From positions 1-26,662 of IMG/VR virus record IMGVR_UViG_3300035183_000161: 26,662 nt of DNA, one strand, 5' to 3'. A program made the position numbers and the translations under genes. Source of the stretch: a virus. This document shows, one piece after another, positions 4,416-11,706 of the stretch (the stretch's first letter is position 1; every line of letters starts with the position of its first letter). The notes under the pieces were generated by a model. It was not told the origin of the DNA, made no database searches, and saw only the letters and a list, made by a program, of their open reading frames with translations.

Positions 4416-5987
4416 ATGGACGGCCCGAGTGAGCGTGTGACACTTGACACCGCCGACGTTGTTGGTCGTGGCGCGAAGGACTACAGGTTCTACGCCTACG
4501 TGTTCCAGCGTGTGCTTTCGAAGAGCGGCGAGCTTGTGCCGTTCAAGCTTAACCGGGCCCAGTTGCATGTCCACGAGTTGATCGAGCGTCAACTGAAGGA
4601 AAAGGGTTGGGTGCGCGCGATCATCCTCAAAGGTCGGCAGCAAGGCATCTCAACCTACATTCAAGGCCGACTCAACTGGCGGTTGAAACACCGCGCGGGA
4701 GCGAAGGCGTACGTCGTAGCTCACGAGCAGCGGGCGAGTGACAACCTGTACGCGATGGCGCTTAGGTTCCACGAGAACACGCCGCCAGAATTCAGACCGT
4801 CGACTGGTGCTGCGAACGCGAAGGAACTCTGGTTCGACTTGCTTGATAGCAGGTACGAAGTTGCAACGGCTGGAACTCGAGAGACGGGTCGGTCGGGTAC
4901 GGCGCAGTATCTGCACGCGTCAGAGTACGCCTACTGGCCGACGCCTGAGGCGCACTGGGCAGGGCTCGGTCAGACGGTGCCGCTGTTGCCGAACACGGAG
5001 GTTATCGTCGAGTCGACGGCGAACGGCGTCAACAACGATTTCTATCGGCGGTGGAAGGCGGCGATCAACGGGTCGAGCGACTATCTGCCGATCTTTATCC
5101 CGTGGTTCTGGCAGACGGAGTACACGCTGCCGGTGCCGGACGGTTGGACGCGGACGCCAGAGGAGGATCAGCTTGTCGAGGTGTACGGCGACAAGGGTCT
5201 GACCGACGAACACCTAGTCTGGCGGCGGTGGAAAATCGCCAACGATTTCGACGGCGACATCAACAGGTTCCACGCCGAATATCCGTGCAACTGGCAGGAA
5301 GCGTTCGTCTCGGATGCTCGAGATTCGTTCATTCCGGGCAGTCTGGTCGTGCGGGCGCAGGCGATGCAATCAGTTGTGCCTTCGGGCCCGATGGTCGTGG
5401 GCGTAGACCCTGCGCGATATGGCGACGACCGTACTGCGATCGTTGTCAGGCAAGGCCGGAAGGTTAGGGCGGTCAAGACGTACGCGAAGCGTGGCACGAT
5501 GGAGGTTGCTGGCATCGTGGCCCGCTTTATCGAGGCGCACAATCCTGACGCCGTCTTTATCGACGTGATCGGCATCGGCGCAGGCGTGTACGACAGGTTG
5601 TGCGAACTCGGGTACGGCGCACAAGATGATGAGTCCAAGAACGTTGTCTTCGCGGTGAACGCTGCGGAGACTGCAATCGAGAGCGACAAGTATGTCAACC
5701 GCCGCGCCGAGATGTGGGGCGAAATGAAACGTTGGCTCGAGGAGTTCCCGTGTTCGCTGCCGCAGTCGGACGAAATCCTCGCAGACCTGACTGCGCCGGG
5801 GTACACGTACGACAGTTCTGGTCGCCTGAGGATCGAATCGAAGGAAAGCATGAAGAAGCGGGACGAGAAATCTCCCGACATCGCAGACGCGCTTGCGCTG
5901 ACGTTCGCGGAGCCCGTACGCAAGAAGGAAAAGAGCGGCCCAGTTGTTGCCGCATTCAGACCGTTCGATGAGGTTGTTGGCTACTGA
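4416..5987 (+). CDS. terL: Terminase large subunit
   Basis: The 523-residue DNA-packaging motor has an N-terminal ATPase and a C-terminal nuclease. A Walker A-like loop is seen at 72-80 (KGRQQGIST), preceded by RAIIL. The HASEYAYW segment (167-174) fits the region of Walker B and the catalytic Glu, and TEVIVESTANG (194-204) fits the coupling motif. The nuclease shows D331 (VVGVDPARYGDDRT), D383 (AVFIDVIGIGAG) and D488 (KSPDIADALAL), as expected of the RNase H-like fold. Length is typical. The ATG follows AGAGG. Its stop overlaps the portal start (TGATG), so motor and portal are made together. The enzyme acts at the portal vertex, cutting concatemers and pumping DNA with ATP. Confidence 0.95.
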   Translation: MDGPSERVTLDTADVVGRGAKDYRFYAYVFQRVLSKSGELVPFKLNRAQLHVHELIERQLKEKGWVRAIILKGRQQGISTYIQGRLNWRLKHRAGAKAYVVAHEQRASDNLYAMALRFHENTPPEFRPSTGAANAKELWFDLLDSRYEVATAGTRETGRSGTAQYLHASEYAYWPTPEAHWAGLGQTVPLLPNTEVIVESTANGVNNDFYRRWKAAINGSSDYLPIFIPWFWQTEYTLPVPDGWTRTPEEDQLVEVYGDKGLTDEHLVWRRWKIANDFDGDINRFHAEYPCNWQEAFVSDARDSFIPGSLVVRAQAMQSVVPSGPMVVGVDPARYGDDRTAIVVRQGRKVRAVKTYAKRGTMEVAGIVARFIEAHNPDAVFIDVIGIGAGVYDRLCELGYGAQDDESKNVVFAVNAAETAIESDKYVNRRAEMWGEMKRWLEEFPCSLPQSDEILADLTAPGYTYDSSGRLRIESKESMKKRDEKSPDIADALALTFAEPVRKKEKSGPVVAAFRPFDEVVGY

Positions 5988-8170
5988 TGCAAACGGAAAA
6001 CTATCCGCCGAGTGAAGGCGAGGTTCTTGACCGCCTCGAGGCGTTCGGCGTCGCGGTCCAGAAGCTGATCGACGAAGCGATCAGTGCGCGTGATGCGAGC
6101 GGCATCGAGTCGCGGTGGATCGAAGACCTGCGGCAGTACTACGGGTCAGAGATCTCGCAGCACTCGTACAGGTCGATGACGCAGATGGCGCAGGAGGGGG
6201 CGACCGATGCGGTCGTATCTGGCGACCGGCAGACGCGCAGCAGGATCTCGGTCAACATCACGCGTCCGAAAACCAACGCCGCCATCTCGCGGATCGCGGA
6301 GATGATGCTTCCGACGGACGACAAGAACTTCGCGATCAGGCCGACTCCGAACCCGGATCTTTCGTCAGATCTGACAAAGGGGCACGGGACGGTGCTGACC
6401 GTCGGTGGCCAGCCGATCATGAAGCCAGACGGCACAGAACTGACCGCTGCCGACGCTGCCAAGCAGGCCATCGAGGAGGCGGCGGAGCGTGCGAAGCGGA
6501 TGGAGCGGGAGATCGAGGACCAGCTTGTCGAGTGCAACTACAACGCCGAGTTCCGCAAGGGCATCTGGGACTTCTGCGTCCTCGGGACGATGATCCTGCG
6601 TGGCCCATTCGTGAAGCGTTACGTAGGCAAGAAGTGGACGAAGCTTCCGGACGGTTGGATGCTGCAGATCGAGGAGAAGTACGCGCCAGCGGTTGTACGA
6701 GTGAGCCCGTGGAACTTCTACCCGGACCCTGCTGCAGGTGGCGACATCGAGAAAGCTCGATACGTCGTGGAAGTCGAGGAGTTCAACGCGAAGACTCTCC
6801 GTGAGTTGCGCGGTCAGCACGGGTACATCACGAGCCAGATCAACGAATGCCTGAACGAGGGGCCCAAGGCTTCCAAGGCTGGCAGGGGCCGCAGGGTAGG
6901 AGTCGACAGGATCGTGCCGGGCGAGTATGTGACGCCAGACGACGCGGTCTTCGACGTGTACATCGTCCACGGCGAGTTCACTCGTGGCGACCTTGAGGCG
7001 GCTGGAGTCGAAGGGTGCGAGTGCCAGAACGATGATGAGCGTCAGGATGCAGTAAGCGGGTGCGTGTTTATCTGCAACGGGCGACCGATCAAGGCGTACC
7101 TGAACCCGCTCGACTCCGGTGAGCTTCCGTACTCGGTGGCGCAGTACGAGCGGATCGAAGGCCAGATGTTCGGAGTCGGCATCCCCTACATCCTGCGGAA
7201 TCCGTCGAAGGTCGTGACTGCCGGGTGGCGGATGATGATGGACAACGCGGCACTGTCAGCAGGTGGGCAGATCGTCATCAACCGCAAGCTGATCGAACCT
7301 GCCGACAAGTCTTGGGCGCTCACTGGATCCAAGATCTGGTTCTCGAAGGACGGAGTGGTCGACGTCGGGCACGCGTTCAAGACGTACCAGTTCGACACGC
7401 GTCAGGCCGAGATTCAGGCGATCATCGACCGCGCACTAAGGTTTGCCGAAGATGAGTCGAGCATCCCGTCGCTGCTGGAGGGCAATCAGGGGCAAGCGCC
7501 AGATCAGGTCGGGTCGATGACGCTGCTGTACAACAACGCCAACACGGTCCTCCGCAGAGTCGTGAAGACCATCGACGACTGCATCACCGACACGATGATC
7601 TCGCGGTTCTACGACTGGAACATGCAGTACAACGAGGACGAGTCGATCAAGGGAGACTTTCAGGTCGACGCGCGCGGTTCGTCTGCACTCATCCAGCGCG
7701 ACATGCAGAAGCAGATGCTACTGCAGATCGCAACCTACGTACTACACCCGGTCCTTGCGAAGTTCCACAAGAACGAGGGGTACGACTGGCTCAAGTCGGT
7801 CTACGAGATGAACCAGATCGACGCGAAGAGCATCCTTGTTGGTGAGGATGAGGCGACCCGCATCATCCAGCAGATGCAGCAGCAGCCGCAGCAGCAGGAT
7901 CCGAAGGTTGCGGTAGCCCAGATCAAGGCGCAACTTGATAGCGCCAAGCTGCAGGCGTCGATGCAGGATGCGGAGCGTGACCGTCAGGCTGACCTGCAGA
8001 AGATGAACCTGCAGTACGAGCTTGAGGTGATCAAGTATGCGAACGAGAACAAGATGAAGCTCGAGGACGTGAAGGCGAAGATGACGGAACTTCTTCTGCA
8101 GCAGCGGCACGAAGAGCGTATGCAGCAGAGGGAGCTTGACATCAAGGCCAGATTTGGCACAGGCATCTGA
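5987..8170 (+). CDS. Portal protein
   Basis: At 727 residues, next to terL, this has the size and place of a podovirus portal, the dodecameric ring through which DNA enters and leaves the head. The N-terminal part includes a helical segment and the stretch SRISVNITRPKTNAAISRIAEMMLP (residues about 85-109), resembling portals of short-tailed phages. The middle contains WNFYPDP (near 240), a typical portal motif. From about residue 625 the chain becomes a long, glutamine-rich and charged coiled coil (QQMQQQPQQQ then alternating K, E, Q), suiting the barrel that extends into the capsid. The start overlaps the terL stop. The ORF is intact. Confidence 0.9.
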   Translation: MQTENYPPSEGEVLDRLEAFGVAVQKLIDEAISARDASGIESRWIEDLRQYYGSEISQHSYRSMTQMAQEGATDAVVSGDRQTRSRISVNITRPKTNAAISRIAEMMLPTDDKNFAIRPTPNPDLSSDLTKGHGTVLTVGGQPIMKPDGTELTAADAAKQAIEEAAERAKRMEREIEDQLVECNYNAEFRKGIWDFCVLGTMILRGPFVKRYVGKKWTKLPDGWMLQIEEKYAPAVVRVSPWNFYPDPAAGGDIEKARYVVEVEEFNAKTLRELRGQHGYITSQINECLNEGPKASKAGRGRRVGVDRIVPGEYVTPDDAVFDVYIVHGEFTRGDLEAAGVEGCECQNDDERQDAVSGCVFICNGRPIKAYLNPLDSGELPYSVAQYERIEGQMFGVGIPYILRNPSKVVTAGWRMMMDNAALSAGGQIVINRKLIEPADKSWALTGSKIWFSKDGVVDVGHAFKTYQFDTRQAEIQAIIDRALRFAEDESSIPSLLEGNQGQAPDQVGSMTLLYNNANTVLRRVVKTIDDCITDTMISRFYDWNMQYNEDESIKGDFQVDARGSSALIQRDMQKQMLLQIATYVLHPVLAKFHKNEGYDWLKSVYEMNQIDAKSILVGEDEATRIIQQMQQQPQQQDPKVAVAQIKAQLDSAKLQASMQDAERDRQADLQKMNLQYELEVIKYANENKMKLEDVKAKMTELLLQQRHEERMQQRELDIKARFGTGI

Positions 8171-8181
8171 GGGAGAAGTAG

Positions 8182-8547
8182 ATGGCAACCATTTCTGCGA
8201 CGGTGAGTCGCATCAGCAACAACTCCGTCGTCATCACGTGGACCGGTGCCACCAACGGCGACACGTTCGAACCTGTTCCGTCGGAGTTTGCGGACTACTC
8301 GGACCGCAGCATTCAGGCGTCCGGGACGTTCGGTGGCGCGACCATCAACCTGCAGGGCAGCAACGACGGGACCAACTACGCGAACCTGAGTGACCCGCAG
8401 GGGGTGGTGATTGGTCTTACTGCTGCAGGAATCAAGCAGGTGCTTGAGGCAGTCCGTTACCAGCGTCCTGCAATTTCGGGTGGTACTGGTTCTTCCATCA
8501 ACGTGACCATGTTCCTGCGTCGTGGACGCGGCGGCAAGGAGGTCTGA
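8182..8547 (+). CDS. Small virion structural protein
   Basis: The 121-residue beta-rich protein has the pattern ATVSRISNNSVVITWTG at its N-terminus and QGSNDGTNYANLSDPQG near residues 58-74. I recall small phage structural proteins with this outline (GSNDG...L.DPQG...) encoded near portal or capsid genes; they are candidates for head decoration or connector roles. No enzymatic motif is seen. GGGAGAAG stands shortly before the ATG, and the next gene follows the stop immediately. The precise role is unknown. Confidence 0.7.
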   Translation: MATISATVSRISNNSVVITWTGATNGDTFEPVPSEFADYSDRSIQASGTFGGATINLQGSNDGTNYANLSDPQGVVIGLTAAGIKQVLEAVRYQRPAISGGTGSSINVTMFLRRGRGGKEV

Positions 8548-9090
8548 ATGGCAACTGAAAACTATCACCGGTCGCTTGCAAGTCTCGAGCAGCTTGCGCG
8601 CATCCTCCGCGACGTCAACGAGGCGGCGGAAGTTATCCGAACGATTGGCGCACACGAGGACCACGTCAACGAACTGAAGTCTGCAATCGCTGAGCTTGGC
8701 CAACAGAAGGAGGCGGCGTTGGCCGAGTACCAGAACATCAAGCGGCGCGTCGCAGAGGAGACGGCGAAGGCCGAGAGTGCTCTCCGTGACGCGAAGCGTG
8801 AGTCGACTGAACTCCTTGAGTCGACGAAGGCTGCCTGTGAAGCCAAGGTCGCCGAAGCGAACCGGAGGGCCGACGAGATCGTCTCGAACGCGAACGCGAG
8901 GGCCGAGTCGATTGCTAAGGCGTCCCGTGAGACTGTGGAGGCCACGAGGGGCGAGATCGCTCAGATGAAAGCTGAGCTTGCAGACCTTGAGAAGAAGGTC
9001 GAGGATAAGAAGGCTGAGCTTGCCGACATCCAGTCGAAGATCGCCAAGGCCCGCGAAGCTGTTTCGAGAATGTTCGGAGACGACGAATGA
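8548..9090 (+). CDS. Coiled-coil protein
   Basis: The 180-residue product is nearly all helix. From about residue 35 to 172 there is a dense run of A, E, K and R with heptad-like spacing (AEETAKAESALRDAKRES; AELADLEKKVEDKKAELADI) and no proline. This predicts a long rod, probably dimeric or trimeric. It could be a structural rod, an assembly chaperone or a second scaffold-like protein. A better scaffold candidate lies next to the capsid gene (16404). The start abuts the previous stop, and its end overlaps the next gene by four bases (ATGA). Confidence 0.72.
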   Translation: MATENYHRSLASLEQLARILRDVNEAAEVIRTIGAHEDHVNELKSAIAELGQQKEAALAEYQNIKRRVAEETAKAESALRDAKRESTELLESTKAACEAKVAEANRRADEIVSNANARAESIAKASRETVEATRGEIAQMKAELADLEKKVEDKKAELADIQSKIAKAREAVSRMFGDDE

Positions 9091-9665
9091 AGCGACCGAA
9101 GAAAGTCAGCCTGATCAAGGTGTGGGACTACCCCAAGAACGATTACTCCGCATATTGGGAGATCGTCGTCACAGAGGGCAACCCGTACACGTGGTCGGCC
9201 AAGATCCTCTCGTACGACCCGGTGGCTTGGGAGCACGGCGGAGTCGTGTCGAGTGAGCGTCCGGATGTGCCGTGGCCAGTGTATCCGCCAGACCTTCCTG
9301 CTGGCGCGACGGAGGAGCAGCGTGAGGCGCGCCTGAAGCTGATCCACAAGTTGTGGGATGAGTCGCCAAAGCCGATCCACCTTCTGGAGGAAGGCTCTGG
9401 ATCGGCGGCGTCTCGAGATGAGGCTGACGAGGCTGCACAGAAGTGGGTTCTGTCTCGGATGGAGACGTACCGGCGACCTGAGCCGCTGCACCGGTACACG
9501 GACGAGGAGGTCGACAACTTGGTCGCCACCTTCGACCTTGCGCGCAAGTCTCTCGACTTCGCCCGCGTCGACGAAATCCGTGGGCTTCTGAGGGCTCAAG
9601 GGATCGTTCTGGATGAGGGCGAAAGCATCGGGTACGGCGGCCACACGACTTGGAAGAGGGTATAG
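9087..9665 (+). CDS. Unknown protein with CysRS C-terminal-like domain
   Basis: The 192-residue protein has two parts. Residues 1-135 are unlike anything I recognise (tryptophan- and proline-containing, e.g. SAYWEIVVTEGNPYTWSAK near 21-39). Residues about 140-192 closely follow the C-terminal segment of cysteinyl-tRNA synthetase: LARKSLDFARVDEIRGLL, then AQGIVLDEG, then TTWKRV, against the bacterial pattern ARKxKDWxxADxIRDxL...GIVLEDGPxGTTWRR. The catalytic Rossmann domain is absent, so it cannot charge tRNA alone. The similarity is seen directly; what the domain does here is unknown. Neighbours are virion genes. Confidence 0.75.
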   Translation: MKRPKKVSLIKVWDYPKNDYSAYWEIVVTEGNPYTWSAKILSYDPVAWEHGGVVSSERPDVPWPVYPPDLPAGATEEQREARLKLIHKLWDESPKPIHLLEEGSGSAASRDEADEAAQKWVLSRMETYRRPEPLHRYTDEEVDNLVATFDLARKSLDFARVDEIRGLLRAQGIVLDEGESIGYGGHTTWKRV

Positions 9666-10088
9666 ATGGCACAGCAACTTTCTCTCGCGGGGTCGATCCG
9701 CGCAAACATGCTCAACCAGATCCGTGACGCAATCGACGCCGGTACTGGAGCCGGACTCTTCCGTGTCTACAACGGGACACGTCCGTCTACGGGTGGCGCC
9801 GTGACCACTCTGCTTGCCGAGCTTACGTTCTCCGACCCGTGCGCGCCGAACGCGTCCGGTACTACTGGTGGCGCGGCGACGCTGACGTTCAACTCGATCA
9901 CTGCCGACTCCAGCGCAGACAACACCGGCACAGCGACTTGGGGGCGCATCGTCGACTCGTCGGGGACGTTCGTTGCAGACTTCAACGTCGGCACGTCTGG
10001 TGCCGACTTCAACCTGAACACCACTTCGATCAACGCTGGCGTGCAGGTTAGCTGCACGTCGGCAACCATCTCTGCGGGGAACCAGTGA
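9666..10088 (+). CDS. Virion structural protein, beta-rich
   Basis: The 140-residue protein has an N-terminal helix (SIRANMLNQIRDAIDAG) and a beta-rich, threonine-, serine- and glycine-rich remainder (TATWGRIVDSSGTFVADFNVGTSGADF near 95-121). The composition and the motif SSADNTGTATW...GTSGADFNLNTTSI suggest a small virion or tail-associated protein; I recall similar uncharacterised phage proteins. The start follows the previous stop directly, and the next gene starts at a GTG overlapping its stop (GTGA). No enzymatic motif is seen. Confidence 0.7.
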   Translation: MAQQLSLAGSIRANMLNQIRDAIDAGTGAGLFRVYNGTRPSTGGAVTTLLAELTFSDPCAPNASGTTGGAATLTFNSITADSSADNTGTATWGRIVDSSGTFVADFNVGTSGADFNLNTTSINAGVQVSCTSATISAGNQ

Positions 10089-10315
10089 GAGTAACCGTAA
10101 TCGAGGTTATCGAGGCGCTCAACCGTGGCGGCCAGATGACTGTGGCGGAGATCGTCGAGTCAACGAAGATGAATGTCGACACCGTGAGGGACACGCTTGC
10201 GACGCTTTCGAAGGCTGGTTGGGTCTACCCGTGCGGTTTGAGGGGCAGGGTTCCCGGGAAGATGAAGGCAGTCGTGTGGAAGTCTGCTGTGCATCGATCA
10301 GAGAGGAGCGAATGA
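10085..10315 (+). CDS. Winged helix-turn-helix protein
   Basis: The 76-residue product looks like a minimal winged-helix domain: helix 1 (VIEVIEALNR, about 5-14), helix 2 (TVAEIVEST, about 19-27), recognition helix (NVDTVRDTLATLSKAG, about 30-45) and a basic wing (YPCGLRGRVPGKMKAVVW). Such domains bind DNA and often regulate transcription. It starts at GTG 10085, overlapping the preceding stop. A DNA-binding protein embedded among virion genes is unusual; it may regulate late genes or control the neighbouring accessory genes. It overlaps the next start by ATGA (10312-10315). Confidence 0.7.
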   Translation: MRVTVIEVIEALNRGGQMTVAEIVESTKMNVDTVRDTLATLSKAGWVYPCGLRGRVPGKMKAVVWKSAVHRSERSE

Positions 10316-10641
10316 GGGAGACAGTTTTTGCAATCCTGATGGCGGCAGCATCGGTTGCTTTTGCCGGTGACGCGCGCGTGTGCCACGTGAATCCTGACGA
10401 TATTGCGAGGAATGCCGACGGCACGATCAAACGGAGTCAGACGGCGAAGCGCAACTTCGTGAGGGAGCACCCGTGCCCGTCTACCGGCCTTACCACTGGA
10501 GCATGTGCAGGGTGGTACATCGACCACGTCATCCCTCTGGCATGTGGCGGGTGTGACGACGTTATCAACATGCAGTGGCTTCCTGAGTCTCAGTGGAAAG
10601 ACAAGAGCAAGTGGGAACGCAAGGTCTACTGTGGACGGTGA
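10312..10641 (+). CDS. Exported HNH-like nuclease
   Basis: The 109-residue protein begins with a signal peptide (hydrophobic core about 4-16, cleavage after AFAG near residue 19). The mature domain carries GWYIDHVIPLACGGCDD (68-83), the beta-beta-alpha core with D71 and H72, then NMQW (N86), then KDKSKWERKVY (97-106) where the last HNH His is usually found; here lysines occupy that place, as I recall for one subfamily. Six cysteines (24, 55, 65, 78, 81, 107) would suit disulfides or metal sites in the periplasm. It is predicted to nick or degrade DNA outside the cytoplasm. The start overlaps the previous stop (ATGA). Confidence 0.8.
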   Translation: MRETVFAILMAAASVAFAGDARVCHVNPDDIARNADGTIKRSQTAKRNFVREHPCPSTGLTTGACAGWYIDHVIPLACGGCDDVINMQWLPESQWKDKSKWERKVYCGR

Positions 10642-10647
10642 GTAACG

Positions 10648-11217
10648 ATGAAGAAGGCTCTCCTGATTCTGAACGACTTGGTGATCGCGGTAGCAGTCGA
10701 GATCATCTCGTGGCCTCTTGCACTCTTGGTTCCAGTCGTTGCGCTATTCGCCAAGTGGGACGACAAGCCGACGACTTGGACAGGAGGTGCGGACGACTAC
10801 GACCACCCCACGATTCGTGGCGACCTGCCGCGTTGGGCATATATCTGGGGCACTCCAGACGAGCGGCTGCCGGGTGATGTGGGTATGCAACAGACGCGCG
10901 ATGTGTTCGACTGGACGACGAAGAAGTTCGGTGAGAAGGTCGGTCGTTACCTGACGAGCGTCTGGTGGCTGTTCCGTAACCGCATGTACGGCCTCTCGTG
11001 GGTTACGAGTGCAAGGCCTAGCGACGGAGAGTTCGTCAAGCCGCAGACTCCCGGGCTTGCATGGTACGAGAGCGAAGGTATCTGGCGGTGGTGGAGAAGG
11101 TTCGGTCCTGTTGAACTTCAGGCTGGATGGAAGCCGCACAGGGCGGACGAGAAGGCGCACTGGCAGCGTGGACCTTTCGTAGTGATCCGGTACGTATCGG
11201 TCAGGAAGGCGAGGTAG
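10648..11217 (+). CDS. DUF7338-like phage membrane protein
   Basis: The 189-residue protein has one or two N-terminal membrane segments (about residues 8-34, LVIAVAVEIISWPLALLVPVVALF). An invariant-looking core follows: KWDDKPTTWTG, TIRGDLPRWAYIWGTPDERLPGD (about 56-78), and WWLFRNRMYGLSW (about 107-119). I recognise this as the outline of an uncharacterised phage family (DUF7338 as I recall). The cytoplasmic or periplasmic domain is rich in W and R. Function unknown. It follows the exported nuclease by six bases and precedes a virion gene by three, so it is part of the same operon. Confidence 0.75.
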   Translation: MKKALLILNDLVIAVAVEIISWPLALLVPVVALFAKWDDKPTTWTGGADDYDHPTIRGDLPRWAYIWGTPDERLPGDVGMQQTRDVFDWTTKKFGEKVGRYLTSVWWLFRNRMYGLSWVTSARPSDGEFVKPQTPGLAWYESEGIWRWWRRFGPVELQAGWKPHRADEKAHWQRGPFVVIRYVSVRKAR

Positions 11218-11220
11218 GAA

Positions 11221-11706
11221 ATGCGCGGTCAATACAAGGTCATCGTCCCTCTGGTGCGTTTCGAGACGACGGAGGACAGCGTTGCAGGGATCATCGTCCC
11301 GGCGAACACGGTCGCGCAACTGAATCGCATCCGCGTTGCCGGTCCGTCGATCACATCGAACAACGCTATCCGGCTCCGCATCCGACGGTTCACAGGCAAC
11401 ACGCCGACGCTGAGCAATGCCAACACGCCGAAGGCGGTCATCGACTCGAACCAGTTGTCGGCAAGCGTCCAGTGGGGCGATCGCGGATCGGCAGGGACGG
11501 GCACCGTCTGGAGCGCAACGCCGACGACGCCGCAGGCTGACATCTTCAATCAGGAGGCGAACCTGTTCGGCGGCGTGATCCAGTGGCAGTCCACGCTTCA
11601 GGAATCGCTCGACATTGGTGGACAGACGTCCGCGACTTACTACGACGTCCTTGGGAAGGCCGGGACGCAGGCGTTCGGGACGATTGAGTTCGTGTTCACC
11701 GAATGA
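11221..11706 (+). CDS. Virion structural protein, 161 residues
   Basis: A beta-rich protein with no signal peptide, rich in T, S, N and Q. The segment VPANTVAQLNRIRVAGPSITSNNAIRLRIRRFTG (about 26-59) suggests a jelly-roll-like virion component. I do not recognise a specific family. Its stop overlaps the start of the glycosidase-like gene (ATGA at 11703-11706), so it may be the partner or base for that enzyme on the particle. AGGAA stands just before the ATG. Confidence 0.65.
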   Translation: MRGQYKVIVPLVRFETTEDSVAGIIVPANTVAQLNRIRVAGPSITSNNAIRLRIRRFTGNTPTLSNANTPKAVIDSNQLSASVQWGDRGSAGTGTVWSATPTTPQADIFNQEANLFGGVIQWQSTLQESLDIGGQTSATYYDVLGKAGTQAFGTIEFVFTE

